Below, one piece after another: positions 45,686 through 57,667 of a stretch of DNA of 64,000 nucleotides. Position 1 is the first letter of the stretch, and each line of letters opens with the position of its first letter. The stretch is from Isoetes taiwanensis (lineage: Eukaryota > Streptophyta > Lycopodiopsida > Isoetales > Isoetaceae), in the NCBI GenBank assembly GCA_021234155.1, contig JAJEKV010000014.1, positions 4,605,563 through 4,669,562 on the forward strand. Reading direction: 5' to 3'. Both the position numbers and the translations under genes were made by a program. The notes under the pieces are model-generated. The model saw nothing but the letters and a program-made list of their open reading frames with translations, was not told where the DNA came from and made no database searches.

Positions 45686-46778
45686 ATGAGTATGGCTCGT
45701 ACTCGAGGTTATGTTAGCTACTACAACCTCAGCATCCACCAAATCTTCGCCGAGCTTGGCGAGCAGCTCAACGATGACTCGGGGAAGATTGAGGTCCCCT
45801 TGACCGAGCTTGTTCAGCAGTTCGACATAGGGTGCCCTACCCTATCTTCCATCTGATGGAGCGCTTCCTGCTGTTGTTGAATGCCTTAGGGGAGCCTTAC
45901 ACATTGGTGGAACAACCTGATGATCAAGTTTTGAGGCTGGTCAAGTTCTACCCTCCTTCATGCATTGAAGTTGGCGAGGATCAAGCAATCAGGATAGAAG
46001 CCGAAAGAATTATGGAGCTAGCCTGAAGTGATGACACATGCGAGATGGAGAGGGGAGACCCAAAGGCCCGGGGTAGAGAGTATGTCTACCTGGGAGACGT
46101 GCAAGCTATAGGGTCAACGCTCGTCGCCTTGCCAAGATGGAAGAGCGTATGGCAGCTGTATACGCTGCGCAACAAGAAGCTAACCGGGCAGAGCAGCAAC
46201 GTCAAGCTGAGCAACACGTCAAAGAAAATGCTGAGCGAGAGACCCACCATTAGATCCAGCAAGACGAGGAGGAGAACACACAGCGGGCTCCAGACCAGAT
46301 TGAAACCCCCATTGTTAAACGGAGGTGGAAATTCATAGCACGTAAGTCATGGAGCGCCTACAAGGAGAAGCTCAAAAAGGTAGGGAATATTGGCAAGGCC
46401 ATGAACTCTGCCCATCGGCAGGACTGTGTGGACGCCGCTCAACCTCGCCCCGTGACAGAAGGCAAGACCCTTTTTAAGAAGTTGCATAGGTATAGGCACG
46501 GTACCGTGGCGTTGAGAGAGATACGGAAGTATCAGAAGACCACTAAACTTCTGTTACAGAAGCTTCCTTTCCAGTGCCTGGTCTGAGAGATAGCACAGGA
46601 GTATCGGACCGACCTTCAGTTCCAGATCTTTGCTATGCTCGCCCTCCAGGAGGCCGCCGAAGACTACCTGATTGCCCTTTTTAGGGATGCCAACCTCTGT
46701 GCTATCCATGCTAAGAGGATTACCATTATGCCAAAGGATTTGACCTTGCCAAGGAGGATTCGGGGAGACCACAAGTAG
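45686..46778 (+). pseudogene. LTR-element ORF carrying a histone H3 fold, broken
   Basis: ATG 45686 opens an unrecognised N-terminal region (SIHQIFAELGEQL, then after a frame change MERFLLLLNALGEP ... AERIMEL). A Glu/Gln/Ala-rich heptad stretch follows (from about 46130, stop TAG 46251-46253), then a basic segment. From 46476 to the TAG at 46776-46778 comes a histone H3 fold: [72 protein letters not shown]. Only one stop (TGA 46584-46586, where H3 has Arg) breaks the fold. The canonical H3 N-tail is absent and is replaced by the upstream text. Position after LTR, PBS and leader suggests it occupied the gag slot. Alternatives are a captured or retroposed H3/CENH3-like gene, or a virus-derived histone. 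Confidence 0.6.
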
Positions 46779-46958
46779 CCCCATTTTTCCAAGCCACTTT
46801 GTAAATCATTTTCTTGTATATATTTTTGGATTTGAATATGGGAATCTCAAATTTTATGCATAATTCCTTGTTGTATTTATTTCTTAAGTAAATAAATAAA
46901 TAGACATCTGACGCTGACGTCAACATACTTTAAAATAAAGTCACAATACAAAGATTTA

Positions 46959-47208
46959 GTGCTTCATTTCTCTTTTGCTTCTCTTGCTCTCTCGCTCCTC
47001 CTCCACGTCCATCTTGCACAAATGGATGCTCCTAATCTCCTCCAATGTTACCAGGATGGTGACCATTGGGATCCGCAAGTCGCATTCGACCTACACCATC
47101 TTTACTTGCTCCAAGAGGTCGACTTGATCACTAATATGCAAGCCCACCTAGGCTATGCTGCCTTCCTCGAGTTTTACACTCAGGAGATGGTTCCTCGTAG
47201 TCTAGGAC
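46959..47208 (+). pseudogene. Unrecognised ORF, left part, cut by the gypsy element
   Basis: An open frame contains MDAPNLLQCYQDGDHWD, LHHLYLLQEVDLITN and LGYAAFLEFYTQEMV, and stops being independent sequence at about 47208, where the leader copy of the minus-strand element begins. Similar text seems to resume at 57668. Function unknown. Confidence 0.4.
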
Positions 47209-47529
47209 AAGGGGTGTCCTAGACTAATCAGGATGTTCCGGACGTGATGGAACAAAAATTGCCGCAACCCGAGTTTTCTAGAGAAAGTTATGGCCTCCGG
47301 AAGAAAGGGACTGCATTCTGTCAAAAACTCAACTTTACTTCATCTTAAAATTTTAAACTTTTTTCTTCTTAACTAGCTCAATCCTCATATACTTAGGCCA
47401 AAACTCATCCTACTTATGGATTTGGTGTAACTTTCCTACGTTGGAGGTCCCCTACTATCTAAACGGTCTAACGAGTTAGACATGGCCAGTGCTATGATCT
47501 GGTCTACCAAGATCATGCTCTGATACCTT
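47209..47529 (-). other. Extra PBS and leader copy outside the 3' LTR
   Basis: Read on the minus strand, LTR 47530-49022 is followed not by flanking DNA but by a PBS-like GGTATCAGAGC (47517-47527) and about 310 bp matching the leader at 55830-56145 (for example GGAGGCCATAACTTTCTCTA and the TAGGGGACCTCCAA region). It is therefore the start of a second, truncated internal region. Confidence 0.75.
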
Positions 47530-49022
47530 TGTGACGCTCTCCAAACCTATACGATGCTTCCATCATATAAATATGGTAAATCCCCTCTTCCATGGCGACT
47601 ACTCCACCATAGAAAGGCCCTCCGTCTGACTCGAACCACTTGTGATGGGTAAGTGTCCAGGTGAAGGACACGGAGGTGTCATTCGTCCCACGCCTTCTAT
47701 GGGAATCCTATATAGCGGAAGCGTACATACATGTTAGCACCTGGCAACAATACAAATAAATAAGTGGCCCATAATCATCAATATGAATACAACAGAATGC
47801 CACATAACAAAGGAAATGCATCATAAATAAGGGCTCTACCCCGGCTCAGACTTATGGGAATTAACTGACGGCCAAGGCCTCCGGACAACAACAGACAGAA
47901 TCATAACAATGGCGTTGGCTGGCATAGAACAATGGCTAAGGTAGTCCACTCCATCCACCCCTCCTGTGCACACTTTGCAGATAGGCTGGAACATGCTATG
48001 GCGTGATTGTAGCCTTCCGGAGACGCAATCCCATGGAATCACCCTATGGAACTACTCCGGGTTACTCCCCGGTCCGATGAGGCAGGTCGGAGAGGCGTCC
48101 TCTCCCCGAGTATGATGGATCCCTGGGTGTGCTAGAGAACACGTGCCACCTCAGTGACCCCCGCATTCGTACACGACTTACTTTCCTAAATCTAAAGGAC
48201 GGATCACCTGCCCGTTCGAGCCCAGGGCGCCCAATCATATTGGCTCGACTCCTGCAACCCAGAAAGTGTCAGACCCATACCCGGCCCTCTCCGTGACCGG
48301 CTATAAGCCTAGCACACTGTATGAGTCCCGTAGCCGCGCTAGGCGAGACCCCACCCCCGATTCACCATCATACTCGTTATCTGGTGCTGAATCACATCAT
48401 AGCATCCACAGCCAGGTGGGCTCTTGTGCACAGGCCGCATTTAATGGGATTTAAGGGGTTCTAGCTAGAGCATCACTAAATCTAGATAGCCTTTAGGTCT
48501 CTACCCCGCTTAATCCAATAGAACACAGGAGGAACAGAAAGAGAAAATAGAATCAGATACAAACATCCACCATCATCATCATAAGTAGATCATAGAAGAG
48601 AATCTAATCATCCATCTACTCAAACAAGGGTTAGAAGAATACAAGCTAAGCTAAACTAACTAGTATCATAGCTATCTCTCTGGTTCTCCATCCTTCTGGC
48701 TGGAACCAAGGTGAGCAGCAGCTCCTCCTACCAATTTCCCCCAAATCGATTTGGGGCAAATTGGGGTCCCGAGCTGGCAGGTCTACTTTGCCCAATCAAT
48801 TTGGGGCAGGTGGCAACTCTAGATTAGTTATCCCTAATTAATTTAGGTCTTTTTAATATTAGGTCAAGCCCTAAATTCGAATTAGGGTTTGGGGTTAGGT
48901 TTCCACCTTAATAATTAATGATGTGCATTAATTATTCATAATTAATGATGCGCATTAATTATTCATAGTGACATGTCATGTATTTATACCCAAAAGGGCG
49001 TATAAATATGTGGAACGTCACA
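47530..49022 (-). repeat. 3' LTR of the minus-strand gypsy element
   Basis: 1493 bp. By eye roughly 95 per cent identical to the LTR at 56146-57667, with indels including loss of about 20 bp that contains ACCACCACGAAGG. Ends are TGTGACG and CGTCACA on the plus strand, which are inverted. Confidence 0.85.
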
Positions 49023-52000
49023 TTCTCCCCACCTTGAAAGTGATGCTGTCCTCAGCATCAAGACTGTTCTTGCTCTGGGCCAACACATGACATGTTGGAA
49101 GCAAGTCTCCCCACCTTAAAGAGGTAATGCGAAATTATAAGTCACACAAAAGTTGTCATGTTCAAGGTGATCAAGTTTGAAATGACGTGTAATGTGCAAT
49201 TTATAACTCGGCGAAAGTTGAACTGTAATGGAAGAATGTTATGTGGAATAAAAAAAATACATATATAGAGCGTATACTATCATCGTGTAAGACCATAGTC
49301 CTGTCAAAAGTCGACAGTCAAGATATAATAGATAAGCAAGCACACTATTGGTCTGTGGTGGAACGTAGCCTATAGGGCCTAGCGGTGGAAATAGAAAACA
49401 CATATGACAACAAAGACATGGGCCGATAATGTTCCCATTATAGCTGTAAATGAAGGTGTCCTATTATGATTATATGCCCATCCCCATTCCTAGGGTGCAT
49501 CTAGCCCGATCCCTCTGCATGAAGGCTGGCCTCCATGATCCCTGCCGGATCTAAGACTTAGGAGATATCGATTAGTGATTGTAGCACATGCTGCTTTCCC
49601 TCGAAACCGGAGTTGATGGCGTCGTTGTTGGCGCAGTTAGAAATCATTGTTTATTCACACACATGTAGCTGATTATATATTATACATAGGCGTAGACATA
49701 AACAACCTCTATTTCTTCTTTTATTATGATACCTATTTATAATTCTCTCATTTTTACTACAACTGATTCTAATCATATTAACTTCTGTCTATATGTCTAG
49801 TATACTCTCCCTTCACTTTACAATTTGTTTTATTACAGTCTACCCTAATTTAATTTTATATATAAATTTTGTTTTCCTATTTTGTTATAGTTTTAACAAT
49901 TCATATATTGCTACCCTCAGTGTTTTACATGCCCACCACATTGGTACTTATCCTTTAATACAATTATGTATTGCATTATATTTTTTCATTTTTAGATATA
50001 TAGTTTGACATTAATTACCCACACACGTTAATCATTTATTATCCATAACCTTTCTAAAACCATAATGTAACTCTCGTTATTCCTTCTATAGTTGTATAAC
50101 ACATACATAATTATCTCATTATATTTTATTTGACTATGTGTTTAAATACTTTTCTCGTTTTGATTATCTTTAAGTGTTTCCTATTCTATTCTATCTTAAC
50201 CATAGGTTACATTCACGTCGATACACATTTGAATTCATTATCTATATTATTCTTATTTTCGTATATTTATCACACATACAGTCACTTTTATATTTACACG
50301 GCACCGGTACATCTCACAGATACATTCGACGCGGCACTGCTAAGTTGATACCGCCCGGGTCGCTATCCAGCAGTGCTATGGCCATGCAATCCTCTTGTAT
50401 CACAGAAGGCCAGTTGTAACAATGGTGTCCATGGCGGAAGCATCGAAAAGATGTCTGATCCTTCCTGAGGCTGTTATATAGTGATGGGTGAGCAGGTACG
50501 GAGTGGTAAGGTATCCTTATTTTGGATCGAGAGTCGAGAGAATTGGTATGACGTAGAAGGAGACTGGATATAACACTATATATCTAAGGAAGAAGTGGTA
50601 TATGATTATCTGCCATAGACCACGTTAGAGAGGTAGTATACTAAGGTGGAAACTGCATTATACGTACCCAGCTCATGAAAGGGAGATCACTTTAGAAGTG
50701 TAGGTTTCGACAATGGTGGTGAAGGTAAGAATGTTGACCTAATAGTGTTTTATTGCCATTTGAATTGTAGTATGATTCACGGAAAGGTAGAGAATAATGG
50801 CACATGAGGATGCGGATCCATAAATTACGGATTATAAAATTATGCATACATAGCATTTCGTAAGGAGATTGATGTTCTGGAGGTGTGCAATAAAGATGCA
50901 AGTGTATCCATGAGTAAGATGACCACGTAGCCACGTGGGTACACTTATCTTGCTAGCAGAAGGTGCAACCGTCTAAAAGCTACAAGGTATATTGGAGCTT
51001 TGCTAAAGCTAGACTATGAAGAAAAGTTGAACTTCAGCTAATGATACATTAGGAAGGCAAGTAATAGAAAATTTGAAGGGACGCTTTGAAGAGTCTAAAG
51101 TGTGGAGTATATACAAGGTAGGTGCCCAATGAACATCTTACCAAGGAGAATGTGCTCTGGACTTGGTATCGTGTGAGTATCCCGAGGAGTAGCTCCACGT
51201 TGGTATATGCGTAACAGGATCATTTAAGGGCATAACAAGAAAAGAAAGGGTGTATAATAGAACTTTTAGTGCACCGTACAAATGTATATGGAAATAATGA
51301 AGATAAGAGTTCCTAGAGTAGATGTTAAGTAGGTTCACTAGGAACTTAGGGTGGCACCTCTCACTGTGGTATTTGTGATTAGAACTCGAGCATGAAGTCG
51401 AACTAGGTTCTTTTTCTATGTATGAATGAGAGACTATGGAAAGTGTGGTGTTAAAACCACAACGGGTATAGTACAATATAACATGAAGTTGAATTATGGT
51501 GGATAATATCATCCACTAGATAGTTATACAGGTGCGGATTATAATTATAGGCTACGACAAAAGTATACACAGAAGGACACATGTATTAAACATGTGGGTA
51601 GTGAGGATTGTACAACACGGTAGGCAAGTATGAGCACCGCTATGTGGTTATGTGCAAGAATGGCATGTGATTCTAGACGTAGGATTGGTTCACAGATGTT
51701 ACCATATCAGATAATAACAAGGTAGCGGTCACGAATGTTGGAAAGTAGTATCAAATACTGTATTAGTAATGATATTAAGGATGTCGACTGCGACATTCAG
51801 ATTTATGTCGTACAGGAAAATAGTAGAATATTCGTGCAAAACGAAGGGGATATTACATGATAAAGTTAGAAATAAGCGTAATGGTACGCTCGTACCTGGA
51901 GGTATCTAATGAGATATGAAGTACTAGAGATAAGCATTGAAGTTATCTCGATTGTTTGGGATTGACTGACGTTGGTAAGTACAACATACTAAGGGACATG

Positions 52001-55000
52001 AAAGGTGTCCAAGTTAGGGAAATAGCTAGAGTAAGTCTAGCATATATGGCGACATTACATTCAAAAATATCCCAATGATAGTTGAAACGAAATGGAAATA
52101 ACAGATAATAGGAGTTTAGCTAGTCAAAGGTTCTAGAGGCCAATGAATTGATTCAGCGTTATAAGCTGAGAGTATCAAGTGGGTGTGGAAATAGTAGGAT
52201 GGATGAAATATCCCTTCCAATAATGGAAGAAGATTAAGATGGTGGCTTTGCCAATTATATAAGTAGGGATAACTGACAAGAGGGCAATACATACCAGTTC
52301 CAAGTCCCAATAAGGAGCAAGACGAGGTGTATAGCAGAGATGGGATGAGATTATATGAATGAGTAGTCTATATATTCTGAGAATGTCCTTCCTCTCGGGG
52401 GAACAATGCTAAATCCCGAGGTAGGGGAATGAGGATCCCTGGTTCGGAAGTACACATTTTCGATAGATTATGATTTTAAGAGCCTTAAGACGATAATGAA
52501 TTGGATAACGCTATGGCGGTTGCTAACGAAGGTTCGGTCATAGGGGTTTTCTATTATGAGAGGGAGAGGGTTCAATGCCTCCATCTCATTATGAGGGAGC
52601 CAAAGAGGACAACATTTGAACCCGATCAAAAGTTGAAGGTGACATGATAGCTTAAGAAAATAGGTTAATTGTGACAAAGCATGGTTGATATTGGGGACAC
52701 AAAGGATATTTAGCTGAAGGAGCCTTTAGAAAAGCTCCTCATCTGGAGTAGACCTTCGGAATTATGGTATAATCCCGTGGGAGGATCATAGTTTATGTAC
52801 ACGACTGGAGTACCATAAGGCACTAAAGGAATGGTTGAAGTAGCTGAGGATCCTATCAAAATATAGGCAGCATATAGAATTCCAACATAGAGTTGGCCAC
52901 TGCCCTGTTGGGAAGTCGGTGGCTTAGCCACATTATAAAGGTACATAGGCAATAGGTCTTGTTTCAAGGAGCTACCAAGCTTATGCTTTAGCTAAGTTAG
53001 AGAGGGCTCTAGTATTGTGGGATGAGAATATATGTTTATCACGTACATACTATGGACCATATGATAAACATCTTAGAGAGGTAATCTATGCAGTGATACG
53101 GGGAAAGAAGGTTGATTGTACCCCAAACTTACCAATGAAGGGTCTGGAGTATGTCTGGAATGTGCAAACAACAGTCAATCTGTTGCATGTTAAGGAAGGA
53201 GGCTGTAGTTGTCACCTGAAATAATTGTCAACGGCCAATAGAACAAGGCTTAAGATGATGGGGTTGAATAGTACGATAGTACAATTCTTGGCTGGATGAC
53301 GAATATGTATCTGGTGTAAATCAAATGTGGTTGTGGAAACATGAAAGGATAGATATCCAACATGATGCCTGCTTGGATAAGGAAGAGTCAAAGTCAATGG
53401 GTTATGCAGAGTTATAATTTTAAACGTCTAGGGCTAGAACATGAATGCAAGCCGGGGTGGCAGGATATTAACTATCCGGAGAATACCAGACGTGGGGGTT
53501 TAGGTAGAATTAGAAAATGCATGATGAGCCTCGGTAACTTACAAATTTCACGAAAGCTCACTCCCTACATCAGAACACGACTATGGCTTATGGAGGTATG
53601 CCAAGTCATTTGTAATGCCGGCATAGCAGCATGACAGCAACACAGAGGGACATAATGTCTAATAGTTCTAAGGTGGATAACGGCGGTAAACGATAACCCC
53701 CAATGATATGCGGGTTAAAAAGATACATGGAAATTTAAAGACATAAACGCAACCTTTAAGGTAGAGACTATTGTATCATACGATATATAATAGTGGGTTA
53801 ACAGCCAACAAGAGGGTTAAAAGGTATCTGAAGGAGTAAATGGGTCGGTAACCCTACAGAATGAAAATAAAGCAGTTCACTTTTGAAAATAGGGCATGGG
53901 TGTGGTGGATTTGCGGATGCCAAGTTACGTGTGAGGGCGCAATAATGGCATGACATCGGCATAGAAGAACGTAAGAATTAACAATTCAAAGATCTACGAG
54001 GATGCTAAAGCATAGGGTTCCAAGAAGATGCGGGGTAAAAGTCATAGAGAAAATTGAGCGCTTAACTGTTCCCTTGGAACCTAGTGAAGCATACAACATA
54101 TAGCGGTAATTTAGAAGATAACAAGAGGGTGATAGAAGATATGAAATGTCAGATCACTTTGTGATCATACGACCAAAGAAATTATAGATGTACAGGTATT
54201 GCGCAGCATTGGGAGTAAAAAAAATAACACGTTTCAAGGCCAGGGTGAAGGAGATCGATGATAGTCCCGAGAAGGTAGCAAAAAAGAAGACAAAATTAGT
54301 GGACTATTATTCATTACGTGGGGCTACCGGGCAGAAAGGCAGCAGGGGACTTTGAAAAACCGTTGAAGACTTAAATAGGGGCCGTAGGGATAAAAGGATT
54401 TCAATTTCTGGGATAACATGGCGAACAATAATTTTACAAGGACCCTAAGAGTAGGTGTCGCTGTAGAAGGGTGCCGGATTGGTACTAACATTTGGGACTA
54501 TTGTTCTAATTCCCTAGGATGGGTAGATTATTCATAGAACTCAGTGATCCAGTGACGCTAAAGTAATGGTTGGAAGGAGTTTGCCCCAATCAAATTTAGG
54601 TATTCTTGAAGGTGTTGATGAGCCAAAAATGGTGGCATACCTTCAAGTGTTAGGGTAGAAAAACTTGAAAAGAGGTTTAGCCATCGCAAGTTGACAGGCA
54701 TATGATGCAAGTATATACTTACTGGGATATAGGCGGTGAAGAGTGGTACAAACTGGTACCAAGGTTTATGCTCTTGATAGATTCGAGTGAGATGTTGATA
54801 TAGCTGTGGGAGTTCGAACTCAAGCAATTACGATGTGTTACCGAGTATGTGTCGTGACATAAAGAAAAGTAGTGAAGGGTGGTGGTACAATTTACAAACC
54901 CAAGGCCTAGAGGGTTGCTGCATGGCAGTGTCTGGTTGGTTGGGTCAAGAGAAGTATATTGTCTGAGAAGAAAGACAGTCAAGGCTTTGAGACTAAAAGA

Positions 55001-55474
55001 AACAGTATCAGGTATGGTTGGTTCATAATGCTACTTAGTTCCTGACATGTGAAGTCGAATGAAATAGCTTTTAAAGCAGATGAAGGTACTAGAAATTAAA
55101 CGAAGGCAGGGTTGAAAGAATTTTGCTACCAAGGCATCGACTAGAGAAAAATTCAGTACTGGAAAATTCCGTACTGCTAGGGTATTGCTGCGAGCGAACA
55201 TTTATCATAGGGGAGAGCGGATTAGGATCCACGTAGAAGATTCTATCTCGCCCGGAAGAGTCACCGTCCATCTCGCATCGAGAAAGTGCGATATTATGGT
55301 TGGGGAACCCATTGGCTGAGGCCAATAATGTCGCTTGAGGTGAGCGCACCTTGGTTGCACAAGTCTGGTGGAGTTGTTGCCACCACAACGTGGGTTCACG
55401 GAAGACGGTCTTCTAATTTAAATAGAAAATAGAGCTACTATAAATAAGACGAGAACTATTGCATTCCTACGTAA

Positions 55475-55711
55475 AGGAGCTTAGCCCATTGGTAAAAGGG
55501 TTGGCTTGGGCATAGGAGGTTAGGGGTTCAATCCCACTATATGCCTCTTTCTCTTAAAAAGAGTTGTGGTCTAGAAATAGAACATCAAACATATATAAGA
55601 AATATATAAAACATAAATATTCAATAAAAAAAGTTGGCATGTTGGTAAGGACTTGAAGTTAGAATTAAGAGGTCATGGGTTTAAAACATGGGCAAAAAAA
55701 AAAAAAAAAAA
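55475..55711 (+). mobile_element. tRNA-derived SINE-like insertion(s)
   Basis: 55475-55549 looks like a degenerate tRNA: box A-like TTAGCCCATTGGTAAA and box B-like GGGTTCAATCCC about 35 nt apart. A second, similar segment at 55632-55692 has box A-like TTGGCATGTTGGTAA and a weak box B (CATGGGTTTAAAA), followed by A18 at about 55694-55711. The arrangement fits one dimeric or two tandem SINEs inserted in the gypsy interior. Confidence 0.5.
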
Positions 55712-56145
55712 GTCAACGCTCGGTGCGCACTTTGCATTTTGAGTGCTTAAAATTGAAAAATAAAGTCCTATTTTGCAAAGTGCCGGTTTAGGGTTTTGGG
55801 CTACTTTTTTTATGCTGGGGACTTGGACAAAGGGTGTTCTAGACTAATTAGGATGTTCTGGAGCGATGGAATAAAAATGGCTGAAATCCGAGTTTCCTAG
55901 AGAAAGTGTGGCCTCCGGAAGAAAGGGACTGCATTCTGTCGAAAACTCAACATAACTTCATCTAAAATTTAAAATTTTTTCTTCTTAACTAGCTCAATCC
56001 TCGTATACTTAGGCCAAAACTCATCCTACTTATAGATTTGGTGTAACTTTCCTACATTGGAGGTCCCCTACTATCTAAACGGTCTAACGAGTTAGACATG
56101 GCCAGTGCTATGATCTGGTCTACCAAGATCATGCTCTGATATCAT

Positions 56146-57667
56146 TGTGATGCTCTCTGAACTTATATGATGCTCCCATCGTATAAATACGGGAAATCCC
56201 CTCTTCCATGGCGACTACTCCACCATAGAAAGGCCCTCCGTCTGACTCGGACCACTTGTGATGGGCAAATGTCCATGTGAAGGACACGGTGGTGTCATTT
56301 GTCCCACGCCTTCTATGGGAATCCTATATACCGGAAGCGTACATACATGTTAGCACCTGGCAACAATACAAATAAATAATATACCACCACGAAGGGTGGC
56401 CCATCATCATCAATACGAATACAACAGAATACCACATAACAAAGGAAATGCATCATAAATAAGGGCTCTACCCCGGCTCAGACTCATGGGAATCAACTGA
56501 CGGCCAAGGCCTCCGAACAACAACAGACAGAATCATAACAATGGCGTTGGCTGGCATAGAACAATGGCTAGGGTAGTCCACTCCATCCACCCCTCCTGTG
56601 CACACTTTGCAGATAAGGCTGGAACATGCTATGGCGTGATTGTAGCCTTCCGGAGACGCAATCCTATGGAACTACTCCGGGTTACATCTCCCAGGTCCGA
56701 TGAGGCAGGTCGGAGAGGCGTCCCCTTCCCGAGTATGACAAATCCCTGGGTGTGCTAGAGAACACGTGCCACCTCAGTGACCCCCCCATTCGTACCCGAC
56801 TTACTTCCCTAAATCTAAAGGCCGGCTCACCTGCCCATTCGAGCCCAGGGCGCCCAATCATATTGGCTCGACTCCTGCGACCCAAGAAGTGTCAGACCCA
56901 TACCCAGCCCTCTCTGTGACCAGCTATAAGCCTAGCACACTGTAGGAGTCCCGTAGCCACGCTAGGCGGGACCCCACCCCCGATTCACCATCATACTCGT
57001 TATCTGGTGCTGAATCACATGATAGCATCCACAGCCAGGTGGGCTCTTGTGCACAGGCCGCATTTAATGGGATTTAAGGGGTCCTAGCTAGGAGCATCAC
57101 TAAATCTAGATAGCCTTTAGGTCTCTACCCCCCTTAATCCAATAGAAGACAGGAGGAACAGAAAGAGAAAACAGAATCAGATACAAACATCCATCATCAT
57201 TATCATAAGTAGATCATAGAATAGAATCTAATCGTCCATCTGCTTAAACAAGGGTTAGAAGAATACAAGCTACGCTAAACTAACTGGTCTCATAGCTATC
57301 TCTCTGGTTCTCCATCCTTCTGGCTGGAACCAAGGTGAGCAGCAGCTCCTCCTCCACCAATTTCCCCCAAATCGATTTGGGGCAAATTGGGGTGGAAGCC
57401 CCAATTTGGGTGTCCCGAGCTGGCAGGTCTACCTTGCCCAATCAATTTGGGCCAGGTGGCAGCTCTAGATTAGTTATCCCTAATTAATTTAGGTCTTTTT
57501 AATATTAGGTTAAGCCCTAAATTCGAATTAGGGTTTAGGGTTAGGTTTCCACCTTAATAATTAATGATGTGCATTAATTATTCATAATTAATGATGCGCA
57601 TTAATTTTCATAGTAACATGTCATGTATTTATACCCAAAAGGGCATATAAATACGTGGAATGTCACA
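56146..57667 (-). repeat. 5' LTR of the minus-strand gypsy element
   Basis: 1522 bp, plus-strand ends TGTGATGC and TGTCACA. The PBS lies immediately at its left, confirming that it is the 5' LTR of an element read right to left. Confidence 0.85.

Larger units (their letters stand above)
47530..57667 (-). mobile_element. Ty3/gypsy LTR retrotransposon, 10.1 kb, decayed
   Basis: LTRs at 56146-57667 (5') and 47530-49022 (3') bound the element on the minus strand; both run TGTGACG ... CA. The PBS complement GCTCTGATATCA is at 56133-56144. A polypurine tract (minus AAGGTGGGGAGAA) sits at 49023-49035, overlapping a pol C-terminus reading EDSITFKVGRM. Heavily mutated pol blocks occur in gypsy order on the minus strand: VPYGTPVVYI-like RT entry near 52800, an RT core near 52560-52650, an integrase-like HQSPYEMLCMHN near 50880. 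No intact ORF remains. Superfamily rests mainly on block order and the PPT-adjacent tail. Confidence 0.7.

Noticed and set aside
49793-50419. Several 70- to 80-codon plus-strand ORFs
   Set aside because: Very AT-rich hydrophobic frames inside the gypsy interior, opposite to its coding direction; no domain recognised.
51138-51512. 124-codon minus-strand ORF
   Set aside because: It lies in the pol region of the gypsy element but I could not match it to a specific pol domain, so it is not listed as a separate gene.
55475-55549. Functional tRNA gene
   Set aside because: Box A and B are approximate, the acceptor stem does not pair well and no anticodon loop can be drawn with confidence; SINE-like is the better call.
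47209-57667. Interpreting the two 1.8-kb direct repeats as whole LTRs
   Set aside because: The tRNA-iMet PBS complement falls inside the 1.8-kb repeat and the PPT abuts TGTGACG, so the true LTR is about 1.5 kb and the extra 0.3 kb is leader.
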